Of a stretch of 64,000 nucleotides of DNA, positions 39,977-48,968 are shown in pieces; the first letter of the stretch is position 1, and every line of letters starts with the position of its first letter. A program made the position numbers and the translations under genes. Source of the DNA: SZUA-430 sp964647355 (lineage in GTDB: Bacteria; Pseudomonadota; Alphaproteobacteria; Micropepsales; Micropepsaceae); NCBI GenBank assembly GCA_964647355.1, contig CAZYGK010000004.1, forward strand, positions 38,334 to 102,333, written 5' to 3'. The notes beneath the pieces are model-generated. The model saw nothing but the letters and a program-made list of their open reading frames with translations. It did not search any database and was not told the origin of the DNA.

Positions 39977-40969
39977 TCAGTTCTTCGGCATCGTCTCGAA
40001 GATCATCACCGTCAGGTCTTTCTCCGGCTCGAAGTCGCGACGCTCGACGACGAATGTCGTGGGGCCGGTCTTCCTGACGCCGTCCATGCAGAACGAGATG
40101 ATGTTGTCGGGCTTGCCTTTGTCCAAGGTCAGACGGAACGCACCGATCGGCCCCTTCCAGTTCCTGCCCGTCGTGAGCACGTAGTCGACGATCCATTGCA
40201 CCATCATCGCGTTGTCGCCGTCGCGCTTCTGCAGTGCCTTGAGACGCGACGCCAAGCCGGCACGCGTCGTCGCGTCGATACAATAGTCGCCATAGTACTT
40301 GTCGAGCATCTTGGGATCGCTGAAATAGCCGAGCGCCGAGAAGAACGAACCGCCGACGATCGGCTTGTACGTGTGCTCCACGGCAAGCGGACGCCCCACT
40401 GGAAACGTCTGCTGCCAGTGATAGGTGTTCTTCACCACCCAGAACGGCTCCACCCAGTCGGGCGTGATGTTGGCAAGCTTCAAGCGCACAAGCTCGCCCT
40501 TGGCGGCGGCGGAGAGCTTCTGCACGGCGGCCGCCACCTCGCCGGGCCGCGGACTGAGCGGCACGCCGAGCCGCACGAGATGCGCGGTCACATCCTGGTT
40601 CTTCAAGAACGCCTTGCGCTCAAGCTCGGGTGTCACGGCCCGCCCGTCGACGATCACGCGAAAGTCGATGACATTGTCGCCCTTCTCCGTCGGCCAACCC
40701 ACGTCGATGTCGCTGAGTTCGTGCATGTCGGCGACGGGCAACGGAAACGCGACCCGCGTCGTGATCGGCGCGCGTGCCTCGTTCACGAACTGATAGCGCA
40801 CGCGGATTTGCTCCCGGCTGACGAACAGATCTTCGCTCGCCATTCGGATGTCTGCGCTCTCCGTCAGAACGATGCCCCCGGCGCCCATCGCTGCCGTGGA
40901 GTCGTTCGCCCAAGCGGCATCGGCGGCAACGATCGTCATCGCCGCCGCAATCCAAGCCTTCGTCGTCAT
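39977..40969 (-). CDS. DUF4424 family periplasmic protein
   Basis: A 330-residue protein with a signal peptide (MTTKAWIAAAMTIVAADAAWA) and DUF4424-like blocks: DSTAAMGAGGIVLTESADIR near the start, SREQIRVRYQFVNEARAPIT, FPLPVADMHELSDIDVGWP, VVKNTYHWQQTFPVGRPLAV, EHTYKPIVGGSFF and YYGDYCIDA. It is a secreted protein with no known catalytic role. ATG 40969 has GGGGAAG 5 nt upstream. The gene lies 2 nt after the antiporter stop, so the two share an operon. Confidence 0.85.
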   Translation of the reverse strand: MTTKAWIAAAMTIVAADAAWANDSTAAMGAGGIVLTESADIRMASEDLFVSREQIRVRYQFVNEARAPITTRVAFPLPVADMHELSDIDVGWPTEKGDNVIDFRVIVDGRAVTPELERKAFLKNQDVTAHLVRLGVPLSPRPGEVAAAVQKLSAAAKGELVRLKLANITPDWVEPFWVVKNTYHWQQTFPVGRPLAVEHTYKPIVGGSFFSALGYFSDPKMLDKYYGDYCIDATTRAGLASRLKALQKRDGDNAMMVQWIVDYVLTTGRNWKGPIGAFRLTLDKGKPDNIISFCMDGVRKTGPTTFVVERRDFEPEKDLTVMIFETMPKN

Positions 40970-40971
40970 GG

Positions 40972-43464
40972 TCACTTCCCCGACAATGTCAGAGGCCGCG
41001 TGTTCTCGGCCTCGCGTTTGCGTGCGATCTCTTCGATCTTGTCGCGCATACCCGGATGCGCCTTCAGCAGCGCATCGAAATCGCGCCGCTTCAACACCAG
41101 CATGTTCGTGTAGCCGGCCGATACGACGTCCGCGTTGCGCGGCTTGTCGCTGAGCAGCGCCATTTCACCGAAGAAATCGCCCGTCTTGAGTCGCTTCGGA
41201 TCGGGCACGACAAGAACGTCCACCGTACCCGAAGCGATAAAGTACATCTTGTCGCCCTGATCGCCCGCGCGAATGACGCGCTCGCCGGGCGTGAACAACT
41301 CGGGGGTCAACATCTGCGCCAACCGCGCGATCTGATCCTCCTTCAGACCCGCGAAAATCGGCACTTTGGCAAGCATTTCCGCAAGCTTCAGGCCAAGGTC
41401 CAGCGGCGGCCGCGACGATGCCACTTGGCGCCGCAGCGAGCGGTCCTCCTCAAGGCTCTCGAACACTTCGGTCGATATCAGCGATTGGTCGTGCTGGCCA
41501 CGATACTCCGCCTCCTCAAGCCCGATCGCGAGCCGTTCGAGGTATCGCGTGCGCATCGCTTTCGTGAAGTCGGGATACTGCAGGTCGAGTGCCGCGATAG
41601 CGCCGCTGATCGCCTGCACCCGCCCTTCGAGAGCTTCCTTCACCGTGAACGTGGCGTGCTGGCCGATCAACTGCGCAACCTTCGCGTCGGCAAACGACAG
41701 CAACTCGCGCAGCATCAGCTCCTTGACCAGGAACAGCTCGAATCGGTTCGCGATCTCCTCCGCCAGCGGCCCGCTCCAACCGAAGCTACGCTGCAGCCAC
41801 AATGCAGTCCTGAATCGGCGCGTGAGCTTCTGGTTGCCGAGCGCCGCCGACAAATAACCCACATTGCCCGACTGCCGCACCCCGTCGAGGACGCGCCCCG
41901 CATCCGCGCGCAAGCGCTCGGCGACCGTCCGCCCGACAAGGCCGCGCTGCAGATACTCGAGACTAAGCTCCGTCTCGCGGTTTGCCACGACAATGAGCCC
42001 CGCAAGCACCAGGTCGTCCCGGCTCAGCTTGCCGGTTCCCGCCGCCTCGGCTGTGTGCGGATGCTGCTGCGGCGTCAACGCTTCGGAAAGGCCGAGCGTG
42101 TGCGCGACTTGGACGAGGTTTTCGTGCACGCGCCCGCGCGACAGCGCCATCACCCGGTCGCGTACCAGGCGCTCTTCGGGCGAGAGCTTGTCGAGCTTGA
42201 GGAACTTCATCAGCGGCCGAAGCGTCGGCGCCGCGACGAGCAGCGTCACGAGCACGTAACCCATCGCCATGACGAAGATGAAACGCGCCTCGGGCGTCAG
42301 CTGCGTCTCGTAAGCGCTGCCGCCTATCTCGGACGCCGCAAGCAGCGCCAGCGCCACCGTCACCGCTCCGCGCAAACTGCCCCAACACAGCACGAGCTTG
42401 TATTCGTTCGAAATCGGCTGCGAGAGTCCGAACCACGACAGCATCGGCAGTAGCACCCACAGCACGATCGCGCGCGCCGCTAACGCCGCAAAGAACAGCG
42501 CACCCACTGCAAGCGCGTCGATCCACTGCACGTCGCCGAGCATTCGCGGCGCCAGCATGGCCGCCAAGACAAAGATGAGGGACGTGCCCCAGAACTCAAG
42601 CTGCCGCCAAGTGATCAGCAGAATGTCCCAGGTACCCGGCGAGAGGCGTGTGCGGGTATCGGAGGCAAACACCATTGCCGCCGTTACCACCGCGATGATG
42701 CCCGAGATGTGCAGGAACTCTTGCCCCACGACGAACGTCATGTAGGCGCAGGCCACCGAGATCGTGATCTCCGTGACCGCCGCACCGCGCAGCTGGCTGA
42801 TCAAAAGACCGGACAGCCACGCCATCACGTAGCCGAGCAACAAGCCGCCCGAAAAACCCCACGCGAACTCGAGCGCACCTTCGAACAGGTCGCCGCCGTG
42901 CCCGGTTTGCACGCCCAAGATGACCACGAAAAGGGCGATGGCAGCGGCGTCGTTGAAGAGACTTTCACCCTCGACGATGACCGAGAGACGGCTCGGCACG
43001 CCAATATCGCGAAAGATGCCGAGGACCGCGGCCGTATCCGTCGTGGCAACGATCGACCCCAGCAGAAGGCACAAGATCAGCGACGTGCCGGTCACGAGGT
43101 TCAGCGTGACACCGACCGCCACCATGCACATCAACACCGCGACGATCGCGAGCACGAGCACCGGCCAGATGTCGTCGAACAGGCGGCGCACGTCGACCGT
43201 CAGACCGCCTGCGAAGAGAAGCGGCGGGAGGAAGACGTAAAGGAAGCCCTCAGCCGGGATCTTCAACGAACTCAGCGCATCGATCACGACTTGGAACGAG
43301 CCCAACTCGCCGCCGCTCAAATAGGGCGCGAACCCCAGGGCCGCACCGACAACGGCCAGCAGCACCGTGAACGGCAGCTGCAGCCGCCGCGCAATAGGCA
43401 CGAGCATGCTTACAAGAACGAGCAGCGTGGCAAAGCCGAGCACGATGAGAATGACGGGCTTCAT
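40972..43464 (-). CDS. CPA1-type cation:proton antiporter with cyclic-nucleotide-binding domain
   Basis: An 830-residue protein. Residues ~1-415 are an NhaP/CPA1 membrane domain (12-13 helices) with TTDTAAVLGIFRDIGVPSRL and VEGESLFNDAAAIALFVVIL, where FND is the ion-binding motif. Residues ~430-660 are helical cytoplasmic segments. Residues ~690-810 form a cNMP-binding domain (TPGERVIRAGDQGDKMYFIA then GDFFGEMALLSDKPRNADVV with the phosphate-binding R). cAMP-type control of Na+ or K+ efflux is likely; this layout is known from sNHE-like and bacterial NhaP-CNBD proteins. The DUF4424 gene follows 2 nt later. Confidence 0.9.
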   Translation of the reverse strand: MKPVILIVLGFATLLVLVSMLVPIARRLQLPFTVLLAVVGAALGFAPYLSGGELGSFQVVIDALSSLKIPAEGFLYVFLPPLLFAGGLTVDVRRLFDDIWPVLVLAIVAVLMCMVAVGVTLNLVTGTSLILCLLLGSIVATTDTAAVLGIFRDIGVPSRLSVIVEGESLFNDAAAIALFVVILGVQTGHGGDLFEGALEFAWGFSGGLLLGYVMAWLSGLLISQLRGAAVTEITISVACAYMTFVVGQEFLHISGIIAVVTAAMVFASDTRTRLSPGTWDILLITWRQLEFWGTSLIFVLAAMLAPRMLGDVQWIDALAVGALFFAALAARAIVLWVLLPMLSWFGLSQPISNEYKLVLCWGSLRGAVTVALALLAASEIGGSAYETQLTPEARFIFVMAMGYVLVTLLVAAPTLRPLMKFLKLDKLSPEERLVRDRVMALSRGRVHENLVQVAHTLGLSEALTPQQHPHTAEAAGTGKLSRDDLVLAGLIVVANRETELSLEYLQRGLVGRTVAERLRADAGRVLDGVRQSGNVGYLSAALGNQKLTRRFRTALWLQRSFGWSGPLAEEIANRFELFLVKELMLRELLSFADAKVAQLIGQHATFTVKEALEGRVQAISGAIAALDLQYPDFTKAMRTRYLERLAIGLEEAEYRGQHDQSLISTEVFESLEEDRSLRRQVASSRPPLDLGLKLAEMLAKVPIFAGLKEDQIARLAQMLTPELFTPGERVIRAGDQGDKMYFIASGTVDVLVVPDPKRLKTGDFFGEMALLSDKPRNADVVSAGYTNMLVLKRRDFDALLKAHPGMRDKIEEIARKREAENTRPLTLSGK

Positions 43465-43697
43465 TTAGTCCTAACTTCGACTCCTAGCGTTCGCGGGGAA
43501 GCATCCATTCTGGCCGCATCGGCCGGGCCCGCGAAAGAGCAAATCACCGTCGGGGTGTCGCTTACCACGTCTGGCCAGCCGGTCAAAGTTTCACCCAGCC
43601 GCCCACCAGGCGCGGCAACGGGCGAGGGCGAACGGGCTTGGGGACCGGCCGCCCACCTGGTAACCCTGGTCGCATCAGCATCGGCAAAGCCACCTTA

Positions 43698-44945
43698 ATG
43701 TCCCCACCTCCCGCCAACGACACACAGTTCGCCTGGTACCTCGCCGGTGCCGGTGCCTGGTTTTTGGCCTTCGGCATCCAGATGGTGATGTTCTCCTATC
43801 TGGTGACGACGGAGCTGCACGGCAGCGAGATGCAGATAGCGTTGGCACAGGCCTCGCTAACCATCGTCTCGATGGCGCTGTTGCTCTTAGGAGGAACGGT
43901 CGCCGACCGCGCCGACGCACGACGGGTGCTGATTCTCTGCCACACGGCAGCCCTCATCCCCGCGACCGCACTCGCGGCCATCATCTGGTTCGGCGCGCTG
44001 CGCTACGAGTGGCTCATCGTCTACGGCCTCGCGATGGGAGCGATCACCGCGTTCACCATCCCCGCACGCGAAGCGCTGATGGGTGACGTCATCGGCAACG
44101 ATCGCACCCGTATCCAGCGCGCCGTCACGACCACGATCGGGATAACGTTTCTGCTCCAGATCGTCGGCATGCTGACCGCGCGCTTCGCCGCGCAAGTCGG
44201 CGCCGCACCGATCATCTTGATCCAAACCGCAGCCCAACTCGTCGGGCTCTACACCGCCTACCGGCTCTACCCGTCGACGCGCCACAGCGATCACGGCCAA
44301 ACGGACGGCGGATCGGCAGTCGATCACATCCTAGAAGGTCTGCGCGAGGTCGCAAGCTCGCCTGTTCTGCTTCCGATCAATGTCCTCACACTCGCGATCG
44401 GCGTCTTGTTCATCGGCGCGTTCATGGTGCTCCTGCCTTTGATCCTGCGCTCCGAGTTCGGCGCCAGCGTGCAGCAGATATCGACGCTGCAAGCCTCGTT
44501 CTGGACCGGCTCGATCGTCGCCTCGATCGTAATCAGCCGCATCGGCAACATCGTCAACCGGGGGCGCCTCATTATCGGCGCGGTATCGACGGGCACCGTG
44601 ATCCTCGTTGTGATGAGCTTCAAGGGCCCGCTGATCCTGCTCTACGCGCTCGTCTTCATCTGGGGTTGCGGCGCTGGCGTGATGATGTCGATGTCGCGCA
44701 CGACGGTGCAGGAGCATGCGCCGCCAGCACACCGCGCCCGGATTCTCTCGATCTACCAGCTTGGCTTCACCGGCGGCATGTCGATCGGCGCGCTTCTGAC
44801 CGGCATCTATGCGACCGCCCTGGGACCCCGCGAAGCCACGCTCGTACCTGCCGCCGTCATGGCGCTCGTCATTCTGTACCTCGTGACCCGCACGAAACTT
44901 TGGTCGATCACCGCGCTCAAACACGAAGCGAACGCCCCCGAGTGA
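43698..44945 (+). CDS. MFS transporter (first of a coupled pair)
   Basis: A 415-residue major facilitator protein with 12 helices. The N-terminal half has GTVADRADARRVLIL (the MFS A-motif region) and the second half IVVSRIGNIVNRG-like loops, RTTVQEHAPPAHRARILSIYQ. The sequence resembles the EntS/MFS_3 group. ATG 43698 (MSPPPAN) precedes helix 1; an in-frame start at 43638 adds a Gly/Pro-rich lead without a ribosome site. The next MFS gene overlaps by 4 nt (GTGA). The substrate is unknown. Confidence 0.88.
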   Translation: MSPPPANDTQFAWYLAGAGAWFLAFGIQMVMFSYLVTTELHGSEMQIALAQASLTIVSMALLLLGGTVADRADARRVLILCHTAALIPATALAAIIWFGALRYEWLIVYGLAMGAITAFTIPAREALMGDVIGNDRTRIQRAVTTTIGITFLLQIVGMLTARFAAQVGAAPIILIQTAAQLVGLYTAYRLYPSTRHSDHGQTDGGSAVDHILEGLREVASSPVLLPINVLTLAIGVLFIGAFMVLLPLILRSEFGASVQQISTLQASFWTGSIVASIVISRIGNIVNRGRLIIGAVSTGTVILVVMSFKGPLILLYALVFIWGCGAGVMMSMSRTTVQEHAPPAHRARILSIYQLGFTGGMSIGALLTGIYATALGPREATLVPAAVMALVILYLVTRTKLWSITALKHEANAPE

Positions 44946-46201
44946 CCGCCGACAAACCAAAGGCCCCGCTCGCCTATCTGCTTGCGCAATCGCTGCACTT
45001 CATGGCGGGCGGGATGATGAACGTCGTCTTTGCCTGGCTGATCGTGCACGAACTGCACGAAAAGCAGGCATGGGTCGGCGTTGCGCAGTTCTTCGCGACG
45101 CTGCCGATGCTGTTCCTGATCCTCATCGGCGGCGCAGCCGCCGACGGCCGCCACCTGCCCGCCTATCTTGGCCGCCTACAGATGATGGCCGCCTTCATCC
45201 CGATCACGCTCGCCTTCGTCGTGGCGACAGGCCAGCTGACGTTCTTCACGGCGACGGCGGTTCTGACCATCGGCTCGATTGTCTCGGCCTTCATCATGCC
45301 CGCCCGCGACGCATTGCTCTCCTACGTCACGCACTCGCCGAGCGAACTTGCGCGCACGGCAGCGATGGCCGTGTCCGCGACGTTCGCGGGCCAGTTGATC
45401 GGCACCGCAATCGCAGCAAGCGCCTCCACCGTCGGCGCCGTGCCCTTGCTCGCGCTGCAGGCGTTGCTGATGGTGGCAACTGCCGTGCTCACCTCGCGCG
45501 TGCCGCTCGTCAACCCGCATGCGTTCAAGGATCACGTACCGGTAAAGCTCTCGCGCCTGTTCCACGAGATGGCCGACGGTCTCAGAATCGTCGCCGCGGA
45601 CAAGCGCCTCCTTACGATCATTCTCTACCTCGCAATTCCGGGCCCCCTGTTCAACGGCATGTTTCTGGTCGGCCTCCCGCTGATCGTCCGCGACGTCTAC
45701 GATGGCGAATCCGCAATGCTCTCCGGATTGATCGGGGCGTTCCTGCTGGGCTTGAGCCTCTCCTCGCTCGCGATGGCCCAACGCAAACCGGTCGAACGGC
45801 AAGGCCGTCTGATGATGATCTTGTCCCTGAACAACGTCATCGTCTTCACGCTCGCGTGGTTCGGCCCGCCGTTTTGGGCTTTTGTCCTTCTCATCTTCTT
45901 CTGGGGCGTGGGCGCAGGCGCCGGCATGGCGCTGAACCGCGGCATGGTGCAGGCAGCGGCGCCGCCCATCTATCGTGCGCGCGTGCTCTCGGTGCTGCAG
46001 CTCACCCAGGTCGCCGGCGGCCCGCCCGGCGCCCTGCTCTACGGGCTCATGGCGCAGGCGTTCGGCATCCTCAACACGCTCTTGATGATACCCATCGTGA
46101 TGATCGTGCTGTGGCTAAGCTTCCGCTTCTTGACCGACCTCTGGAACTTCCGCCGCGAAGCAGCCCTGGCGGAGACGACCGCGCCGATCGCGCTCGATTA
46201 G
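44942..46201 (+). CDS. MFS transporter (second of a coupled pair)
   Basis: A 419-residue MFS protein starting at GTG 44942. It has 12 helices with GGAAADGRHLPAYLGRLQMM as the loop 2-3 motif, and RGMVQAAAPPIYRARVLSVL matching RTTVQEHAPPAHRARILSIY in the first protein. The two are therefore diverged tandem duplicates. Two adjacent overlapping MFS genes could give a heterodimer or two transporters for related substrates; undecided. The stop shares 4 bp (TTAG) with the convergent crotonase gene. Confidence 0.87.
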   Translation: MTADKPKAPLAYLLAQSLHFMAGGMMNVVFAWLIVHELHEKQAWVGVAQFFATLPMLFLILIGGAAADGRHLPAYLGRLQMMAAFIPITLAFVVATGQLTFFTATAVLTIGSIVSAFIMPARDALLSYVTHSPSELARTAAMAVSATFAGQLIGTAIAASASTVGAVPLLALQALLMVATAVLTSRVPLVNPHAFKDHVPVKLSRLFHEMADGLRIVAADKRLLTIILYLAIPGPLFNGMFLVGLPLIVRDVYDGESAMLSGLIGAFLLGLSLSSLAMAQRKPVERQGRLMMILSLNNVIVFTLAWFGPPFWAFVLLIFFWGVGAGAGMALNRGMVQAAAPPIYRARVLSVLQLTQVAGGPPGALLYGLMAQAFGILNTLLMIPIVMIVLWLSFRFLTDLWNFRREAALAETTAPIALD

Positions 46202-47103
46202 GAATACTTCCGCTCGCTCCACCACGGGAAGAACGGCGGCATGTCCTTCGACACCTTGTCGGGAAACGCCGCCGGCCGCTTTTCGAGGAACGACACGACG
46301 CCTTCCTTCGCGTCGCCCTGCCGCCCGCGGGCGTAGATCGCGCGGCTGTCGATCTTGTGGCCTTCCATCGGATGATCGGCGCCGAGCATGCGCCACATCA
46401 TCTGCCGCGTCAGCGCGACCGACACCGGCGCCGTATTGTCCGCGATCTCGCGCGCGAGCGCGTAAGCCGTCGGCAGCAGATCGTCGTGCTTCACGACCTT
46501 CGACACCAGCCCGCCGCGCAGCGCTTCCTGCGCATCGAACACCCGCCCCGTCGCGCACCATTCCATCGCCTGCGATATGCCGACGAGCCGCGGCAGGAAC
46601 CAGCTGGAGCACGCCTCCGGCACGATCCCGCGCCGTGCAAACACGAAGCCGAACCGCGCGTTCTCGCTCGCGATCCGCACGTCCATCGGCAACTGCATCG
46701 TGACGCCGATCCCGACCGCAGGACCGTTGATCGCCCCGATCACCGGCTTTAGACATTCGAAGATGCGCAACGTCACCCGCCCGCCGCCGTCGCGCACCCC
46801 TTCGTGGCTCCAATCGATGGAGCCGTCGCTGTTGACGGGCACGCCCGCCTTTTCGGGCCGGTCCGCGCGCGCCGCATAGTCGAACGTCTTCGCCCCCGCC
46901 GAAAGGTCGGCACCGGCGCAAAACCCGCGCCCCGCGCCCGTCACCACGACCGCCCGCACATTGTCGTCGGCATCGGCCATGTTGAACGCCTTGATCATCT
47001 CCGCCATCATGATGCCGGTGAAAGCGTTCAACTTGTCGGGCCGGTGCAGTGTCAACGTCGCGACCTTGTCGGCAACTTCGTATTTGATCTCGGTGAAGGA
47101 CAT
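46198..47103 (-). CDS. Enoyl-CoA hydratase/isomerase family protein (crotonase)
   Basis: A 301-residue crotonase: VATLTLHRPDKLNAFTGIMM, GAGRGFCAGADLSAGAKTFD (oxyanion-hole loop), INGPAVGIGVTMQLPMDVRI, FGFVFARRGIVPEACSSWFL. This GIVPEACSSWFLPRLVG form is a common crotonase subgroup with Glu in PEACSS, in which hydratase or isomerase activity is plausible. About 30 extra residues at position ~80-110 (RADRPEKAGVPVNSDGSIDW) are an insertion seen in this subgroup. The ATG at 47103 begins the fold. It is divergent from the acyl-CoA synthetase across 326 bp. Confidence 0.9.
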   Translation of the reverse strand: MSFTEIKYEVADKVATLTLHRPDKLNAFTGIMMAEMIKAFNMADADDNVRAVVVTGAGRGFCAGADLSAGAKTFDYAARADRPEKAGVPVNSDGSIDWSHEGVRDGGGRVTLRIFECLKPVIGAINGPAVGIGVTMQLPMDVRIASENARFGFVFARRGIVPEACSSWFLPRLVGISQAMEWCATGRVFDAQEALRGGLVSKVVKHDDLLPTAYALAREIADNTAPVSVALTRQMMWRMLGADHPMEGHKIDSRAIYARGRQGDAKEGVVSFLEKRPAAFPDKVSKDMPPFFPWWSERKYS

Positions 47104-47171
47104 TTTTGGTTCCTCGTTTGTCGCAAATAGCTTGTCGCTGAAACATAGCGCTCGCGCTTCCCCAACGCACG

Positions 47172-47219
47172 CCCCTCTCCCTTCCACTTCTGGAAGGGAG
47201 AGGGGATGCGGGTGAGGGA
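47172..47219 (+). repeat. Hairpin repeat, copy 1
   Basis: CCCCTCTCCCTTCCA (47172-47186) pairs perfectly with 47191-47205, with loop CTTC, followed by a GATGCGGGTGAGGGA tail. The same 48-bp unit, with some changes, occurs in reverse orientation at 47301-47347. This CCCTCTCC...GGAGAGGG...GGTGAGGG form is a known type of dispersed genomic repeat in alphaproteobacteria. Confidence 0.8.
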
Positions 47220-47300
47220 TAGCCTCGCCCGGAAACCTCAACTCGCAAGTTTCGCGAACGCGTTTGTGCAACCGCGGATCACTTGTCGCTGCGGAACGCC

Positions 47301-47347
47301 TCCCTCACCCCCGCCCCCTCTCCCTCCCGAAGTGGGAGGGCGAGGGG
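47301..47347 (-). repeat. Hairpin repeat, copy 2 (reverse orientation)
   Basis: CCCTCCC (47322-47328) pairs with GGGAGGG (47334-47340), and CCCCTC (47315-47320) with GAGGGG (47342-47347) after one mismatch. The leading TCCCTCACCCCCG matches the reverse complement of the tail of copy 1. The two copies flank about 80 bp and could themselves pair. Confidence 0.75.
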
Positions 47348-47429
47348 AGGTGAAAGCTGGACGAACGCAGCGCCTTCGCCATATCTCTACGTCGTCAAAA
47401 CAAAGCCAATCGTCCGAGGAAGCCGCCCC

Positions 47430-48968
47430 ATGCACCCCTCCGTCCACGCGAAGACGCAGCCCGACAAACCCGCCTTCATCATGGCTTCGACCGGGGAAAC
47501 CGTAACGTACAAGGAGCTGGACGAGCGCTCGAACCGCGGCGCGCAGCTGTTCCGCAAACTCGGCCTCAATACCGGCGACGGCATCGCGATGTTCATGGAG
47601 AACAACGTCCACTACCTGCCGATCGTCTGGGCGGCGCAGCGTTCCGGGCTTTACTTCACCTGCATCTCCTCGCGCCTCACCGCGGGCGAGATCGAGTACA
47701 TCGTCAAGGACTGCAACGCGAAAGTGTTCATCACGTCCGAAGCGATGGGTGACGTCGCGCGGGAACTGGGCACGAAAATGCCGGGCGTCCAAAAGTTCAT
47801 GCTGGGCGGCGCCATGCCGGGCTATCGCAGCGGCGAAGAGGCGGTCGCCGGCATGCCCGCGACCCCGGTCGCCGACGAGACGCCCGGCGCCGACATGCTC
47901 TATTCCTCCGGCACGACCGGACGGCCGAAGGGCGTAAAGCGCGCCCTGACAGGCGGCCCGCTCGCGCAGGTCAATCCGCTCTTGATGCTGACGAAGATGC
48001 TCTATCAGTTCGACGAGAACATGACGTATCTCTCGCCTGCGCCGCTCTATCACGCGGCACCTTTGCGCTACAACATGGCGGTGCAGACGTTTGGCGGCAC
48101 GTGCGTCGTGATGGAACATTTCGATCCGGAGCAAGCGCTCGCGCTCATCGGCAAATACAAGACGACGCACAGCCAGTGGGTGCCGACGATGTTCGTGCGC
48201 ATGCTGAAGCTGCCCGAAGCCGCGCGGAAGCAGTACGACGTCAGCGCGATGAAGGTTGCGATCCACGCCGCCGCCCCCTGCCCCATCCCGGTCAAGAAAC
48301 AGATGATCGAGTGGTGGGGGCCGGTGATCTATGAGTATTACGCGGGCACCGAAGGCAACGGCTTCTGCGCGATCAAATCCGACGAGTGGCTCGCCCATCC
48401 GGGCTCCGTCGGTAAGGCTCTTCTGGGCGAGCTTCACATCGTCGGCGAAGACGGCAACGAATGCACGACCGGTGAGGCAGGCACGATCTACTTCGCGAAC
48501 GGCCCCGAATTCTCCTACCACAACGACCCGAAGAAGACCGCCGAAGCGCGCAACGATAAAGGCTGGTCCACGCTCGGCGACGTCGGCTACGTCGACAAGG
48601 ACGGCTACCTCTACTTGACCGACCGCAAGGCGTTCATGATCATCTCCGGCGGCGTGAACATCTATCCGCAAGAAGCCGAAAACGTGCTGATCAACCACCC
48701 GAAGGTCGCGGACGTCGCCGTCATCGGAGTCCCGAACGAAGATTTCGGCGAAGAAGTCAAAGCAGTCGTCCAGCCCATGAACTGGACCGACGCGACACCG
48801 GCCTTGGCCGAAGATTTGATCGCATACTGCAAGCAGCATCTCTCCGCGATCAAATGCCCGCGCTCGGTCGACTTCGAACGCGAACTACCGCGCCACCCGA
48901 CCGGCAAACTCTACAAGCGCCTGATCCGCGACCGTTACTGGGGTAACCGTGACTCAAAAATCGTCTGA
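47430..48968 (+). CDS. Acyl-CoA synthetase (AMP-dependent ligase)
   Basis: A 512-residue acyl-AMP ligase. The P-loop SSGTTGRPKG is near residues 159-168, the EYYAGTEGNGFC (A5-type) motif near 300, GWSTLGDVGYVDKDGYLYLT near 370, GGVNIYPQEAENVL near 405, and the C-terminal lysine PTGKLYKR near 490. The N-terminal MHPSVHAKTQPDKPAFIMAS fits the fatty-acyl-CoA ligase group (FadD13/bile-acid-like). It activates free acids to CoA thioesters for the acyl-CoA enzymes of this window. The stop overlaps the ChaC start by 20 nt. ATG 47430 has GAGGAAG 8-14 nt upstream. Confidence 0.9.
   Translation: MHPSVHAKTQPDKPAFIMASTGETVTYKELDERSNRGAQLFRKLGLNTGDGIAMFMENNVHYLPIVWAAQRSGLYFTCISSRLTAGEIEYIVKDCNAKVFITSEAMGDVARELGTKMPGVQKFMLGGAMPGYRSGEEAVAGMPATPVADETPGADMLYSSGTTGRPKGVKRALTGGPLAQVNPLLMLTKMLYQFDENMTYLSPAPLYHAAPLRYNMAVQTFGGTCVVMEHFDPEQALALIGKYKTTHSQWVPTMFVRMLKLPEAARKQYDVSAMKVAIHAAAPCPIPVKKQMIEWWGPVIYEYYAGTEGNGFCAIKSDEWLAHPGSVGKALLGELHIVGEDGNECTTGEAGTIYFANGPEFSYHNDPKKTAEARNDKGWSTLGDVGYVDKDGYLYLTDRKAFMIISGGVNIYPQEAENVLINHPKVADVAVIGVPNEDFGEEVKAVVQPMNWTDATPALAEDLIAYCKQHLSAIKCPRSVDFERELPRHPTGKLYKRLIRDRYWGNRDSKIV

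Larger units (their letters stand above)
47104..47429. other. Divergent intergenic region with two inverted repeat copies
   Basis: No gene is supported. It holds two hairpin repeats in opposite orientation (47172-47219 and 47301-47347), described separately, with the Shine-Dalgarno-like GAGGAAG of the synthetase at 47416-47422. Promoters for both flanking genes must lie here but I could not pick clear boxes. Confidence 0.6.

Noticed and set aside
45070..46752. A 560-codon plus-strand frame across the second MFS and crotonase genes
   Set aside because: Translation is Arg-rich and lacks helices or known blocks; it shadows the real MFS frame.
47238..48839. A 533-codon minus-strand frame across the acyl-CoA synthetase gene
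   Set aside because: It is antisense to a complete ligase gene and composed of Arg/Asp/His-rich low-information sequence.
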